Below the pieces are notes generated by a model. It did not search any database, had not been told where the DNA came from, and worked only from the letters and a program-made list of their open reading frames with translations. From Halofilum ochraceum (GTDB lineage Bacteria; Pseudomonadota; Gammaproteobacteria; XJ16; Halofilaceae), in assembly GCF_001614315.2 (NCBI RefSeq), contig NZ_LVEG02000007.1, positions 116,320 to 180,319 of the forward strand: 64,000 nucleotides of DNA, in the 5' to 3' direction. Shown piece after piece: positions 10,545 to 20,931 of this stretch. The stretch's first letter is position 1. Each line of letters opens with the position of its first letter. A program made the translations under genes and the position numbers.

Positions 10545-12910
10545 TCCCGGATCTTGAGGACGGCCACGAGGTCCATGCGGTTCAGGCGTCGCGCGACGGC
10601 GATCGCCGAGAGCACGGCCGCGACGAGTATGACGGCGGCCGAGAACGCATAGGTGCTCGGTTCGATCACCAGCGGCACGCGGTAGAGTTCGGACGCGAGG
10701 CCGGCAACGACAAGCTGACAGAAAGCCCAGCCAAGGGCGAATGCCAGCGGCAGCGCGGCGAGTGTCAGCAGCGCAAGTTCGCCGAGCAGGATGTACGCCG
10801 TCTGGCCGCGCGTGAAGCCGAGGATACGCAGACTCCCGAGTTCCCGGGCGCGCTCGGCGTAGGCGAGGCGCGCCGCGTTGTAGACGACGCCGAGTGCGAT
10901 CGAGCCCGCCAGCACTGTGTTGACGAAGGCGAAGATCAGCAGCGTGTCGCCCAGTGTCTCCTCGAACGATTCGATCGCCGCCGTACGGGGCGAGATCGCC
11001 GCGACGCGCGGACGACGTTCCAGGGCCCGTAGGGCCTCGGCCTCCCGGCCCGGTTCGACCGCGAGGTAGGCACCGGAGATCAGCGGTCCCTCCCCGAGCA
11101 ACCGGTTCAGCGCGTCCAGGCGCATATAGGCCGAGACGCCGAGCATGTCGTCGACCAGGCCGGCGATGCGTATGCGATGCGTAGCGCCGCTGCCGTCGAG
11201 CAGTTCGACGGTCACCTGGTCGCCCGTTTCGACCGCGAGCGCGTCGCCCAGCCAGCGCGACATCAGCAGACCCCTTCCAGGCAGCGTAATCGGCTGATTA
11301 TCGCGATCGAGCAGCCGGTGCAGCCTCGGGGTCGCCGGTACGCCCTGGATCGCGGTGCGGTGGCGACGCGGCCCATGGACAAGCTCCACGGGCACGCTCC
11401 GGAAGGGCTGGGCGCCGTTCACGCCGGGCAGGGAGGTCATCTCGAACAGTGCGTCGCGGCCGGATGGGTCAGCCAGCGTGACCGTCAGGTCTTCGCGGGC
11501 GGCCAGGTCGAACTGGACGTTCATCATGTAATCCAGCGCGTCCTCCTGGAAGTTGCCGACCATCAGGATCGCGCCGGCGAGCGCGATCCCGAGTACCGAG
11601 AGCAGTGACTTGGCGGGGTGACGTTCGAGATGACGCAGGATCATCCGGGTCGGCTGATCGAGCCAACGCTGGAGCCCGAGCCGCTCGACCAGCGTCGCCC
11701 GGTATATCGGTGGCGGCTCTGGTCGCATGGCCTCCGCCGGCGGCAGGCGCACCGCGGTCGCGACCGCCCGCAGCGTTCCGGCCAGCGCCGCGAGCAGCGC
11801 GACGCCCACGCCGGCGAGGGCCGTCGCGGGCGCCAGGTGGTACGCGAGATACGGATAGTGGAAGAAGCCGCCGTACATGGCCGCCAGGCCGTGGCCCGCC
11901 CACGCCCCGATCGCGACACCCGGTATCGCGCCGAGCAGGACCATGGCGCTGACCAGCAGCAGATAGTGGCCGCCGATCGTCCGGTCGCGATAGCCGAATG
12001 CCTTGAGCACGGCCACCTGTTCGCGCTGCTGGCGGATCGTGCGCTCGGTCACGATGTTGAGCAGGAATGCGGCCACGCCGAGGAACAGGAGCGGCACGAT
12101 CACCGCGGTGTTGCGAAGCTGCTCCATCTCCTGGTCGAGATACTTGTGCGAGGCCTGATCGGCGCGCGTGTAGGCGCCGGTGCCGCCGTAGGGTGCGAGC
12201 AGGCGGTCCAGCGCCGGCATGACCGCCGCGGGCGAGGTCCCGTCCCGCAGGGTGAGTGCCAGATCGTTGAACGCGCCCTCCATGTCGTAGGCGGCCGCGA
12301 GGGCCGGGCGGCGCATCCAGCCGATCGCGTAGCGCCGGTAGTCCGGGAACATCGCACCGGGCTGGATCTGATAGACGAACTCCGGGGAGAGCCCGGTACC
12401 GGTGATGGTCAGGGTGCGCTTGCGCCCGTGGATCGTGGCTTCAAGGCGGTCGCCGGGACCAAGGCCATGCGCCTCGGCGAAGGGCACGCTGACCACGATT
12501 TCTCCGGTGGCGCCTGGCGCGGGCCGTCGCCCCTGCTTCACGTACAGCTGATTGAGGCGGGCAGGACCGCGCTCGGGAAGTGACACCAGCCGCGCGTTGA
12601 CGGGGTCGTTGAAGCGGGGCACGTCGAGCGAGGCGCGCCCCGTGACGCGCGTCTGCAGGGCCGCGATCCCCTCGAGGTCCCGCACGCGGGCGGCCATGTG
12701 GGCGGGCGCACGGGTCACGCCCGCGAATACCTCGGCGAAGGCGTAGTCGTTGTAGAAAGCGCGCTGGGTCGTGTCGAGCGACGTGATGGTGGAGAACGAG
12801 ATCACCCACATGGCAACCCCGCTGGCGACGACGGCGGCGATGGCGATCGCCTGGCCGCGCAGGATCCACAGGTCGCGCAGCAGCTTGCGCGAGAGCGCGC
12901 TCGGCCTCAC
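10541..12910 (-). CDS. FtsX-like ABC transporter permease
   Basis: GTG at 12910 overlaps the ATPase stop codon (GTGA) and gives 789 residues; the frame extends further but there only mirrors the ATPase gene. The protein begins with a short cytoplasmic stretch and a transmembrane helix ([16 protein letters not shown]), then a large periplasmic domain. Two FtsX domains follow: a first three-helix block around [17 protein letters not shown], and a second block at the C-terminus ([39 protein letters not shown]). The duplicated design in one chain resembles LolCE/DevC-type permeases of about 800 residues. With the ATPase and HlyD adaptor it should form an exporter or mechanotransmission pump; the substrate cannot be read from sequence. 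Confidence 0.88.
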   Translation of the reverse strand: MRPSALSRKLLRDLWILRGQAIAIAAVVASGVAMWVISFSTITSLDTTQRAFYNDYAFAEVFAGVTRAPAHMAARVRDLEGIAALQTRVTGRASLDVPRFNDPVNARLVSLPERGPARLNQLYVKQGRRPAPGATGEIVVSVPFAEAHGLGPGDRLEATIHGRKRTLTITGTGLSPEFVYQIQPGAMFPDYRRYAIGWMRRPALAAAYDMEGAFNDLALTLRDGTSPAAVMPALDRLLAPYGGTGAYTRADQASHKYLDQEMEQLRNTAVIVPLLFLGVAAFLLNIVTERTIRQQREQVAVLKAFGYRDRTIGGHYLLLVSAMVLLGAIPGVAIGAWAGHGLAAMYGGFFHYPYLAYHLAPATALAGVGVALLAALAGTLRAVATAVRLPPAEAMRPEPPPIYRATLVERLGLQRWLDQPTRMILRHLERHPAKSLLSVLGIALAGAILMVGNFQEDALDYMMNVQFDLAAREDLTVTLADPSGRDALFEMTSLPGVNGAQPFRSVPVELVHGPRRHRTAIQGVPATPRLHRLLDRDNQPITLPGRGLLMSRWLGDALAVETGDQVTVELLDGSGATHRIRIAGLVDDMLGVSAYMRLDALNRLLGEGPLISGAYLAVEPGREAEALRALERRPRVAAISPRTAAIESFEETLGDTLLIFAFVNTVLAGSIALGVVYNAARLAYAERARELGSLRILGFTRGQTAYILLGELALLTLAALPLAFALGWAFCQLVVAGLASELYRVPLVIEPSTYAFSAAVILVAAVLSAIAVARRLNRMDLVAVLKIRE

Positions 12911-13701
12911 CAGCTGAGCTCCGTGGGGTCGCGGGGGGAGTCGTTGATATCCACACCGGCGATCCGCCCGTCGCTGATGCGGATGGTCCGGTGCGCCATC
13001 CGTGCGATCACCGCGTTGTGCGTGATGACCGCGGTGGTCGTGCCGAGCTCCCGGTTCACGCGTTCGAGTGCCTGCAGGACCACGATGCCGGTCTTCGAGT
13101 CGAGCGCGCCGGTCGGTTCGTCGCACAGGAGCACGGCCGGGTTCTTGGCGATCGCGCGGGCGATGGCGACGCGCTGCTGCTCACCGCCGGACATCTGGGC
13201 GGGGAAATGATCGAGCCGCTGTTCGAGGCCGACCATCGCGAGCGCGGCCTCCGGTGTCATCGGGTCGCGGGCGATCTCGGTCACGATGGCGACATTCTCG
13301 CGCGCCGTGAGGCTGGGGATCAGGTTGTAGAACTGGAACACGAACCCGACGTGGTCACGCCGATAGCGAGTGAGCCCCGCGTCGTCGCTCGCCGTCAGTT
13401 CGTGGTCCCGATAGAAGACGCGACCGCGCGTGGGCACGTCGAGGCCGCCGAGGATATTCAGCAGCGTGGATTTGCCGCTGCCGGAGGCACCGAGCAGGAC
13501 CGCCAGTTCCCCGGCATGCAACTCGAGGTCGACGCCGTTCAGGGCGTGGATGTCGAGTTCGCCGACGCGGTAACTCTTCACCAGGCCCTGGACACGGAAG
13601 ACGGGTGCGTTGTTCGCCTTTGCCTGCTCCTGGATCGTGCTGGCCAACCGCTGTCGTCTCCATGCGATACAACCGGATTGGATTACCCGGTCTGGCGCCA
13701 C
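12907..13701 (-). CDS. ABC transporter ATPase, MacB/LolD type
   Basis: Up to 264 residues. All nucleotide-binding motifs are present: Walker [11 protein letters not shown]-loop [12 protein letters not shown], signature [14 protein letters not shown], Walker [13 protein letters not shown] and H-loop VITHN. The DEPTGALD and [10 protein letters not shown] patterns are typical of the MacB/LolD group that partners FtsX-like permeases. The start is uncertain: ATG 13701, or TTG at 13647, which has GGAG about ten bases upstream and removes 18 residues that do not belong to the domain. It is the first gene of the three-gene export operon and overlaps the permease gene by four bases. Confidence 0.9.
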   Translation of the reverse strand: MAPDRVIQSGCIAWRRQRLASTIQEQAKANNAPVFRVQGLVKSYRVGELDIHALNGVDLELHAGELAVLLGASGSGKSTLLNILGGLDVPTRGRVFYRDHELTASDDAGLTRYRRDHVGFVFQFYNLIPSLTARENVAIVTEIARDPMTPEAALAMVGLEQRLDHFPAQMSGGEQQRVAIARAIAKNPAVLLCDEPTGALDSKTGIVVLQALERVNRELGTTTAVITHNAVIARMAHRTIRISDGRIAGVDINDSPRDPTELSW

Positions 13702-13809
13702 TGGACTATACCAGCCGGTCGTGCCAGGGAGGTCACGATCGTTGCGCCAGACCGCGACCCTCGTAGCCGGTACGGGGGGGCATCGGTCATTTCTGGTTAC
13801 CGGGCCACC

Positions 13810-15819
13810 CTACAGTTCGTCTCGGGGGATCTCCTCATCCCACTCAGCGGAGAACACCCGGGTATCACCCTCCCAGGCGTCCACGGTCGCGCGCAGCCGG
13901 AATGCCTCGGGCGTGGCGGTGAGGACCGTGCGCGTGGTCGCCGTGACGTGCCAGTCACCACGGTCGAAGGTCCTGCGGTTCTGGACCTCTCCCGACAGCG
14001 TGGCGTAGTCATCGTTCGCGCTGGCGTAGCGCTCCGTGACTTCATGGCCGAGCCGGGTGCCCGTGGTCTCGAGACGGTACGGCGCGTCGTCGTCCACGAC
14101 CTCGAGAACCGCTTCGTTGCTTGCCAGATTGAACAGGACGTGCCACTCGCGTCGGGCGGCGCCGAGTACGGTGGTCGGCAGCGGTGTCGCCATCCGGGGC
14201 TCACCGAGGTCGCGCAGCTCGGCATCGGCCTCACGCGGTTCGCGATGCGGCAGATGGAGGGTGCTGTTGGCGGTGTGGACCGTCAGTTGTACCGGCTCCG
14301 GTGCGGGCCAGGCCAGCGGCCAGTAGGAACTGGAGATGGCGAGACGCAGACGGTTGCCAGCCGGGAAGCGCTGGCCCACGTGGTTCAGCGGAACGCGGAC
14401 CTGGTAGCGCTGACCCGGGATGAGCGGTTCCGGTTCGGCGTGGCTGTCCCGATGCGAGAGATTGAGGAGACCATAGCTGACCAGCGTGGCCTTGCCGTCC
14501 GGCGCGACATCGGAGATGCGCACCGCCACCATGGCCTGCGGCCGGTCGGCCTCGATATCGAGCTCGACGAATGGCGCACCGAGGATCTCGATATCCCGCT
14601 CCAGGGCGGGGGAGTCGAACACGAGCGAGCCACCGTCCTCCAGCCGCTGATCCGTCGGCAGGTCGGTGCTCTCGGAGTAGCTGCACCACTTGCCCGCGAA
14701 CAGGCCGACCGACAGCGGGCTCTGGATCGAGAGGGCCACGCCTGTCCGGGTCGCCGGGTCCAGTTCGAGGCGACCGGGCGCAAGCGCCCAGGGCATTCCC
14801 TGGATGCCCTCGGCGGGCCAGTCCGCTTCCGCGACCCAGCGGCCGGGCCGGTCATCCGAATGGGGCGATACGCTGTCCTGCATCCAGGCGCGGATGCGCG
14901 GCTCATGCTCGATGCCGTTATCGACCCCCGTGAGCCATCGATCCCACCAGCTCAGGCACTCGCCGAGGAAATCGATCGCCGGACCGGGGCCGCCGAGGTG
15001 CGGATACTTGTGGTTCCACGGACCGACCAGCCCCTTGCGCGGGACGTCGAGGTGCCGCATCAGCCGGAAGACGGTATTGCAGTAACCGTCGGCCCAGCCG
15101 CTGACGGCGAAGACCGGGCAGCGGATGGCGGCGAAGTCCTCGCACACGGATGCGTGGCGCCAGTAGTCGTCCCGCCGCTGGTGGCGCAGCCACTCGCGCA
15201 GCCAGAGGCCGCTGCCTTGCAGCCGCTGCAGCCAGAGGCCGCGCCAGGCATCGCCGACGACGGCGGGATCCGGTGGGCAGGCGTTGTATGAGGCCATGAC
15301 GGAAGCCCAGGAGAGGTTGTCGGTCAACAGGCAGCCGCCCATGTAGTGCACGTCATCGGCGTAGCGATCATCGGAAGAGCAGACGGTGATCACGGCATGC
15401 AGTTCCGGCGGCTGCAGTGCCGCGATCTGGAGTGCGTTGAACCCGCCCCAGGAGATGCCGATCATGCCGACACGGCCGTTGCACCAGGGCTGCTCGGCGA
15501 GCCAGCGCAGGATCGTCAGGCCGTCGTCGAGTTCCGTCTGCAGATATTCATCCTCGAGTACGCCCTCGGAACTGCCGGAGCCGCGCAGGTCGACCCGGAT
15601 CGCCGCGTAACCGTGCATGGCGAACCAGCGATGGTGCTGATCGTCGCGGACCGCCCGGAAGTCGTCGAGGCGATACGGGATGTATTCGAGAACCGCCGGC
15701 ACACGCCGTTCACGCGCACCCGGCGGCAGCCAGACCCGGCCGGCCAGCCGGCAGCCATCGCTCATCGGGATGGATACCTGTTCCAGGACCTCGACTTCGT
15801 GTTCGCTGCAGCCGGTCAT
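13810..15819 (-). CDS. CocE/NonD family serine hydrolase (copy 1)
   Basis: 669 residues with an alpha/beta-hydrolase domain followed by a C-terminal jelly-roll domain (PF02129 plus PF08530 layout). The entry segment is IPMSDGCRLAGRVWLP; nucleophile Ser123 lies in GISWGGFNAL. An acidic residue in the SGWADGY segment and a His in the VGPWNHKYPH segment complete the likely triad. The C-terminal portion carries LRLAISSSYWPLAWPAPEP, typical of the family. Members cleave esters or X-Pro peptides; CocE is a cocaine esterase and others act on ester- or peptide-like antibiotics. It faces a paralogue across a 114 bp divergent region. The true substrate is unknown. No signal peptide, so cytoplasmic. Confidence 0.87.
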   Translation of the reverse strand: MTGCSEHEVEVLEQVSIPMSDGCRLAGRVWLPPGARERRVPAVLEYIPYRLDDFRAVRDDQHHRWFAMHGYAAIRVDLRGSGSSEGVLEDEYLQTELDDGLTILRWLAEQPWCNGRVGMIGISWGGFNALQIAALQPPELHAVITVCSSDDRYADDVHYMGGCLLTDNLSWASVMASYNACPPDPAVVGDAWRGLWLQRLQGSGLWLREWLRHQRRDDYWRHASVCEDFAAIRCPVFAVSGWADGYCNTVFRLMRHLDVPRKGLVGPWNHKYPHLGGPGPAIDFLGECLSWWDRWLTGVDNGIEHEPRIRAWMQDSVSPHSDDRPGRWVAEADWPAEGIQGMPWALAPGRLELDPATRTGVALSIQSPLSVGLFAGKWCSYSESTDLPTDQRLEDGGSLVFDSPALERDIEILGAPFVELDIEADRPQAMVAVRISDVAPDGKATLVSYGLLNLSHRDSHAEPEPLIPGQRYQVRVPLNHVGQRFPAGNRLRLAISSSYWPLAWPAPEPVQLTVHTANSTLHLPHREPREADAELRDLGEPRMATPLPTTVLGAARREWHVLFNLASNEAVLEVVDDDAPYRLETTGTRLGHEVTERYASANDDYATLSGEVQNRRTFDRGDWHVTATTRTVLTATPEAFRLRATVDAWEGDTRVFSAEWDEEIPRDEL

Positions 15820-15933
15820 GTATCAGCGCTCTCGTTTTCAGGGGCCGTGAGTTACAGTAAATGCATTGGCGCCGGCACGCACCATCGCGTGCGGCAAAGC
15901 GCGTCCGGCAAGTGTGCCTCCCAGGGAGATGAT

Positions 15934-17985
15934 GTGCGCATAATCGAGGACTTCCCGCGGCCCGTGCGGGTCATCGAGAACGTGTGGATTCCGATGAGTG
16001 ACGGTGTGCGTCTCGCCGCCCGGGTCTGGTTGCCGGATGATGCGGAAGACGACCCCGTGCCGGCACTGCTCGAATGCATGCCGTACCGCAAACGCGACTT
16101 CACGCGGCTGCGGGATGAACCCCTGCACACCTACCTGGCGGGGCATGGCTACGCCTCGGTCCGCCTCGATCTGCGTGGCTCGGGCGACTCCGAGGGGCTC
16201 ATGGCCGATGAATACGCCGAGCAGGAACACGACGACATCATCGAAGTACTGACCTGGCTGGAGGCGCAGCCCTGGTGCAGCGGCGGGGTCGGCATGTTCG
16301 GCATCTCCTGGGGCGGGTTCAACTCGCTTCAGGTCGCGGCGCGGCGGCCGCCGCAGCTCAAGGCGATCGTGACCATGTGCTCGACCGACGATCGCTATGC
16401 GGACGACGTCCACTACAAGGGCGGCTGCCTGCTGACGGAGAATCTCAACTGGGGTTCGGTCTTCCTGATTTCCGCCAACGCACCACCCGACCCGGAATTG
16501 ATCGGTCCCGATTGGCGCGAGCGCTGGCGGTACCGGCTCGAGAACGCGGCGTTGTACCCGTCGATCTGGATGCGACATGCGCTGCGGGACGACTACTGGC
16601 GCTTTGGCTCGGTCTGCGAGGATTTCGCGGCGATCGAATGTCCCGTATACGCCGTCGGCGGCTGGGCCGACGGTTATTCGAACGCGATCCCGCGCATGAT
16701 GGCGGGCTTGTCCGCGCCGTCGAAGGCGCTGATTGGACCGTGGTCGCACGCGTTCCCGCACGTGGGGGCGCCGGGGCCCAGTATCGGCTTTTTCCAGGAA
16801 ATGCTCCGCTGGTGGGATTACTGGCTGAAAGGCCAGGACACCGGAATCATGGACGAGCCGGCCATGCGCGTATGGATGCAGGAATCGGTCCGCCCGGCGC
16901 CGGTGTACGAGGAACGGCCAGGGCGCTGGGTGGCGGAGGCCCGCTGGCCGTCACCGCGTATCCAGTCGCGGCAGTGGTACCTCAACGTCCTTTCGCTCGG
17001 CGACAGTCCGGCCACCGAGGACCGCCTGCACGTGCGCTCGCCGGAGACGGCCGGGTTGGCGGCAGGCGACTGGTATGGATTCGGTGGCGAGGGCGAATCG
17101 CCGGTCGACCAGCGCGAAGACGACGGCAAGTCGATGGTGTTCGATTCCGATCCGCTCACGGAACGCCTGGAGATCCTCGGCGCACCGGTCGCCACGCTGG
17201 AACTGTCGGTCGACCAGCCGGTCGCGCAGGTGACGGTGCGACTCAACGATGTGGACTCGGACGGCGCATCGACGCGCGTGTCGTATGGGGTGCTCAATCT
17301 CACGCAGCGCAATGGACCGGACCGTTATGAAGAACTGGTCCCCGGAACGCGTTACCGCGTGCGGATCCAGCTCAACGACATCGCCCACGCCTTTCCGCCG
17401 GGGCATACCGTGCGGGTCGCCGTGTCGACCGCTTACTGGCCGGTCCTCTGGCCCGCTCCACGACCGGTCAAGCTGACCGTGTATACCGGCGCCAGCCGAT
17501 TCGAACTCCCAGAGCGTCCGCCCAACCCGGAGGACGATCAGCTGGAGCCTTTCGAGGCCCCCGAGCGGGGCCCGCGCCCGGTGGCCACCACGCTGCAGAC
17601 CGCCCCCCTGCGGCGCACTGTCGAGCGGGATCTGACCACGGGGGATTCCGTGTACCGCGTATATGCCGACAGCGGCGAATTCGATGGCGCTTCGCTTGCC
17701 CGGATCGAGGACATCGATCTCACCGTCGGTTACACCATCCGGCGCACGTACCGGATCGGTGAGTACGATCCGACGACCGCCGAGGTCCGCATCGAGCAGG
17801 AGACCGAGCATCGGCGCGATGACTGGTCGGCGCGCCTGTACTGCGTCACCCGCCTCACGGCCGACGTCGATCATTTCTATCTCGAAGCGACGCTTACGGC
17901 CTACGAGGGCGAGGAAGTCCTGGTAAACCGGGAGTGGAACGAGCGGATACCGAGGAGGATTCCGCCTTCGTCAGCTTCCGGTTGA
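15934..17985 (+). CDS. CocE/NonD family serine hydrolase (copy 2)
   Basis: GTG at 15934, with AGGGAG six bases upstream, gives 683 residues; the frame stays open far upstream but there overlaps the divergent paralogue. Layout matches copy 1: IPMSDGVRLAARVWLP at the N-terminus, nucleophile Ser125 in GISWGGFNSL, the GGWADGYSNA and IGPWSHAFPH segments with the acidic and His candidates, and a C-terminal jelly roll with VAVSTAYWPVLWPAPRP. The two proteins share long blocks, such as DDRYADDVHY, and the same order of motifs, so they are paralogues from a duplication. Divergent orientation suggests shared control. Substrate is unknown. Confidence 0.87.
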   Translation: MRIIEDFPRPVRVIENVWIPMSDGVRLAARVWLPDDAEDDPVPALLECMPYRKRDFTRLRDEPLHTYLAGHGYASVRLDLRGSGDSEGLMADEYAEQEHDDIIEVLTWLEAQPWCSGGVGMFGISWGGFNSLQVAARRPPQLKAIVTMCSTDDRYADDVHYKGGCLLTENLNWGSVFLISANAPPDPELIGPDWRERWRYRLENAALYPSIWMRHALRDDYWRFGSVCEDFAAIECPVYAVGGWADGYSNAIPRMMAGLSAPSKALIGPWSHAFPHVGAPGPSIGFFQEMLRWWDYWLKGQDTGIMDEPAMRVWMQESVRPAPVYEERPGRWVAEARWPSPRIQSRQWYLNVLSLGDSPATEDRLHVRSPETAGLAAGDWYGFGGEGESPVDQREDDGKSMVFDSDPLTERLEILGAPVATLELSVDQPVAQVTVRLNDVDSDGASTRVSYGVLNLTQRNGPDRYEELVPGTRYRVRIQLNDIAHAFPPGHTVRVAVSTAYWPVLWPAPRPVKLTVYTGASRFELPERPPNPEDDQLEPFEAPERGPRPVATTLQTAPLRRTVERDLTTGDSVYRVYADSGEFDGASLARIEDIDLTVGYTIRRTYRIGEYDPTTAEVRIEQETEHRRDDWSARLYCVTRLTADVDHFYLEATLTAYEGEEVLVNREWNERIPRRIPPSSASG

Positions 17986-17990
17986 AACCT

Positions 17991-18248
17991 TTTCTCGCGC
18001 AGAGACGCAAAGCACGCGGAGAAAGGCGGCCCTGTTCCTCATGAGTTGTCGATTGTCGCCTGTGTAGACCGGTTCGCGAGCAGGCTCGCTCCTGCAGCCC
18101 CGCGCCGGTGCGCTGTAGGAGCGGCCCGGGACGCGAACCGATATCCGGTATCTCGCATCCCTCGCGCAGGCCCCCGTCCCTTGTTCGACTCAGCACGATC
18201 CAAGGGTTCCCTTCGCGTCCCTTGGCGGCCTTCGCGCCTTGGCGAGAA
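17991..18248. repeat. imperfect inverted-repeat intergenic element
   Basis: The 306 bp between the second hydrolase gene and the ATP-grasp gene have no gene. They hold an outer imperfect inverted repeat: TTCTCGCGCAGAGACGCAAA at about 17992-18011 (arm to 18026) faces the complement of CGCGCCTTGGCGAGAA (arm 18209-18248). Inside it lies a REP-like pair (listed separately). The nested design resembles the element at 59237-59586. It lies between convergent genes, so a transcription-end role is possible but not shown. Confidence 0.5.
18071..18139. repeat. degenerate REP-like inverted pair
   Basis: Two facing units: GGTTCGCGAGCAGGCTCGCT at 18071-18090 (unit to 18097) and CTGTAGGAGCGGCCCGGGAC at 18113-18132 (unit to 18139). 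They match, with several changes, the TGTAGGAGCGAGCTTGCTCG units found at 31840-31916 and 57254-57331. Pairing of the two units would give a hairpin with a loop of about 15 bases. Confidence 0.65.
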
Positions 18249-18291
18249 CCCGTTGACGCACGGTGTATCGCCCGGGATTTCCTCCTTGCGA

Positions 18292-19344
18292 TCAGGTTGT
18301 GCGCAACCCGTATCGGGCCACGGCCGCCTCCATGATGAGTCCCATCATCCCGGCGTAGCTGTAGCCCGCCCAGCCGGCCATCATCGCCATCTTGCCGTCG
18401 TGGTACCAGGTCGGGTTGGTGTTGGCGTCGAGCAGACGCGGAATGCCGTCGGCCCCGTTGCGGAAGTCGATCCGGGCGTAATCGCGGAAGCCGAATCGCC
18501 GGAACAGTTTGGCGCAGCCGTCGACGAGCCGGGCGTGCGTCACCTCGTCGAGCTCCGCCTGGCGGAATGTCAGCCGATTCCAGTAGGCGGATTCCGGGTC
18601 CGCTTTGGATCCGTAGGTCAGCACGGGTGGCAACTCCGGCGGCAGCGCGCTGTAATCGACCTCCAGCGGCGGCAGGACGGTAAAACCGTCCGCCGGATTG
18701 CCGATCAGCCCCACGGTGAATTCGGAGCCGGTCAGAAAATCCTGGATCACCGCCTCCGGCGGCTGCAGTTGGCCCGCGAGCCAATGCAGATACTCCTCCG
18801 CCTCGTTGGCGTCATGGACCACGCAGGACGCCGAGATACCGAAGCTGCCGCCGCTGTTGTTGGGTTTGATCAGCGCCGGATAGCTGGCCGGCAGCACCAG
18901 CGGATTGTCGGTCAGATCGACAAACGTCTCGTTGGGCACCGGTATGCCGAGACGCTCCGCCCCCATGGAGACCAGCGCCTTGTCGGTGGAAACGCTGATG
19001 GCCATCGGGTCGGCGCCCGTGTACGGAATCTGCAGCATCTCCAGGAACGCCGGGATATTGCGTTCGAGTTCCCACTGGTTGCGATAACCGGTATCGCAGA
19101 GATTCAGCACCAGGTCCGGCGGCGCCGCGCGCAGGTCGTCGATCAGTCGTTCGTGATCGTCGAACCAGGTGAAGCGGTAGCCTTCGAGTTCGGCCAGCGC
19201 TTCGCCAAGGCGACGGGCCCCTTCGATCTCCTCTTCACCGAAATGGCCGTCGACGGAATACGGATAGGGCAGGCGGGGGTCTCCGAGGAGTACACCCACG
19301 TGCAGGGGCTGTCGGCTCGGCTGTGCGGTCATGGGCGATCCCAC
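18292..19344 (-). CDS. ATP-grasp ligase, D-Ala-D-Ala ligase-like
   Basis: 350 residues from ATG 19344 (a second Met at residue 5 is also possible). The order of motifs fits the D-alanine-D-alanine ligase superfamily: an N-terminal domain with LVLNLCDTGYRNQWELE, IPYTGADPMAISVSTDKAL, ATP-grasp lysine in PALIKPNNSGGSFGIS, and the metal-binding end FRDYARIDFR with LLDANTNP. Ddl has a similar layout, but this protein is not next to mur genes and lacks close matches elsewhere, so it probably joins another carboxylate and amine. It diverges from the M20 peptidase gene with 169 bp between, which may hint at a shared amino-acid or dipeptide substrate. Confidence 0.78.
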   Translation of the reverse strand: MGSPMTAQPSRQPLHVGVLLGDPRLPYPYSVDGHFGEEEIEGARRLGEALAELEGYRFTWFDDHERLIDDLRAAPPDLVLNLCDTGYRNQWELERNIPAFLEMLQIPYTGADPMAISVSTDKALVSMGAERLGIPVPNETFVDLTDNPLVLPASYPALIKPNNSGGSFGISASCVVHDANEAEEYLHWLAGQLQPPEAVIQDFLTGSEFTVGLIGNPADGFTVLPPLEVDYSALPPELPPVLTYGSKADPESAYWNRLTFRQAELDEVTHARLVDGCAKLFRRFGFRDYARIDFRNGADGIPRLLDANTNPTWYHDGKMAMMAGWAGYSYAGMMGLIMEAAVARYGLRTT

Positions 19345-19513
19345 CGGGTTGATTGCTCAGCGATCAATGTACGTTGACTGCCCGGCATAAGGCCAGCGTG
19401 TCGCATTCCGCGTGCCGTCGGCGGTGTCCGGGCTCGCACGGTCACGCCGGTCTTGCCGGCCTGGCGGCATTCCTCCATGCTGATCCGTAAACCTGATCGC
19501 GAGGACATAAGTA

Positions 19514-20905
19514 ATGCTCGACCCGGTGCTCAAACGGATCGACGACGGCCTGGATGCGTCCATCGAACGCTGGTCCGAACTGCTGCGCATTCCGAGCGTG
19601 AGCACGGATCCGGCCTATGCCGACGACGCCCGCCGCGCCGCGCACTGGCTGATGGGGCAGTTCGAGGCGCTCGGGTTCACGATGGAACTGCACGAGACCG
19701 AAGGGCATCCGGTCGTGCTGGGGCATCATCCGGGACCGGGTGGCGATGCGCCGCACCTGCTGTATTACGGCCACTACGACGTGCAGCCGGCGGATCCGGT
19801 CGAACTCTGGGACTCCGGGCCGTTCGAGCCGACCGTGGTCGACAGCGCGCACGGGAAGAAGATGGTTGCCCGCGGCGCGGTCGACGACAAGGGCCAGCTC
19901 ATGATGTGGGTCGAGGCCCTGCGCGCCTGGCAGGCGGAGCACGGCACGCTGCCGGTCGAGACGACGGTCCTGGTTGAGGGCGAGGAGGAGATCGGCAGCA
20001 AGCACCTGCGCCCGTTCCTCGAGGCGCAGCGCGAGCGGCTCGCCGCGGCGGACGTCTGCGTCGTCAGCGACACCACCATGTGGGACGTCGACACCCCCGC
20101 GATCACCTACAGCCTGCGCGGACTGCTGTACACGGAGATCACTTGTCGCGGCCCGTCGCGCGATCTCCATTCCGGCTTCTACGGCGGCGCCGTGGTCAAT
20201 CCACTCAACGCGCTCGCCCGGGTGCTGGCGGATCTGCACGACGACGATGGCCGGATCCGCATCCCCGGTTTCTATGATCAGGTGCTGGAACCGGGCGAGG
20301 CCGAGCGCGCCGCCTGGGAAAACCTGGATATGGACGAGGGCGCGTTCCTCGAAGGCGCCGGCGTGACGGTCGGCGGCGGCGAACGCGACCGGACCCTACT
20401 GGAGCGCGTCTGGACCCGCCCGACCGGGGACGTGAATGGCCTCTACGGCGGCTATACCGGCGCCGGCGCCAAAACGGTCATCGCGACCGAGGGGACCGCC
20501 AAGGTGAGCTTCCGCCTGGTCCCCGATCAGGATCCGGACGCGGTCGCGGAAGGCTTCCGGCGTTTCCTCGACGAGCACACGCCGGCCGGCTGCAGCTGCG
20601 AACTCACGATCCATTCGGCCGCGCCGGCGATCCGGATCGATCCCGAGTCGGCGTGGCTGCGCACCGCCTGCGCGGCGATGGGCGATATCTACGGGCGCGA
20701 GGCCGTGCCGATCGGCTGCGGCGGCTCGATCCCGATTGCCGCATGGGCCCGCGAGATCCTCGGCATCGACACGCTGCTGATGGGTTTCAGTCTCGATGAC
20801 GACGCCATGCACAGCCCGAACGAGAAGTTCGAGATCACCTGTTTCGAGCGAGGGATGAAGTCACATGTCGCTCTGCTTGCGCGGATCGCCGAGGGGCGGA
20901 CCTGA
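19514..20905 (+). CDS. M20 family metallopeptidase (dipeptidase)
   Basis: 463 residues, with GAGG seven bases before ATG 19514. It is a di-zinc M20/ArgE/DapE-type enzyme: LLYYGHYDVQPADP carries the first metal His and the Asp of the HxD motif; ARGAVDDKGQLMMWV supplies the bridging Asp; LVEGEEEIGS holds the catalytic Glu and a metal Glu; and SIPIAA with DDDAMHSPNEKF supplies the last His. The length and the GPSRDLHSG lid region fit the M20 dipeptidase group (carnosinase-like). It should hydrolyse dipeptides or N-acyl amino acids in the cytoplasm. It diverges from the ATP-grasp ligase gene. Confidence 0.9.
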   Translation: MLDPVLKRIDDGLDASIERWSELLRIPSVSTDPAYADDARRAAHWLMGQFEALGFTMELHETEGHPVVLGHHPGPGGDAPHLLYYGHYDVQPADPVELWDSGPFEPTVVDSAHGKKMVARGAVDDKGQLMMWVEALRAWQAEHGTLPVETTVLVEGEEEIGSKHLRPFLEAQRERLAAADVCVVSDTTMWDVDTPAITYSLRGLLYTEITCRGPSRDLHSGFYGGAVVNPLNALARVLADLHDDDGRIRIPGFYDQVLEPGEAERAAWENLDMDEGAFLEGAGVTVGGGERDRTLLERVWTRPTGDVNGLYGGYTGAGAKTVIATEGTAKVSFRLVPDQDPDAVAEGFRRFLDEHTPAGCSCELTIHSAAPAIRIDPESAWLRTACAAMGDIYGREAVPIGCGGSIPIAAWAREILGIDTLLMGFSLDDDAMHSPNEKFEITCFERGMKSHVALLARIAEGRT

Positions 20906-20931
20906 GGGCACAGCAGGTACGTGACGGGCGC

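Noticed and set aside
12991..15291. A 766-residue plus-strand frame over the ABC ATPase and CocE genes
   Set aside because: It is antisense to two genes with clear motifs and shows no recognisable domain.
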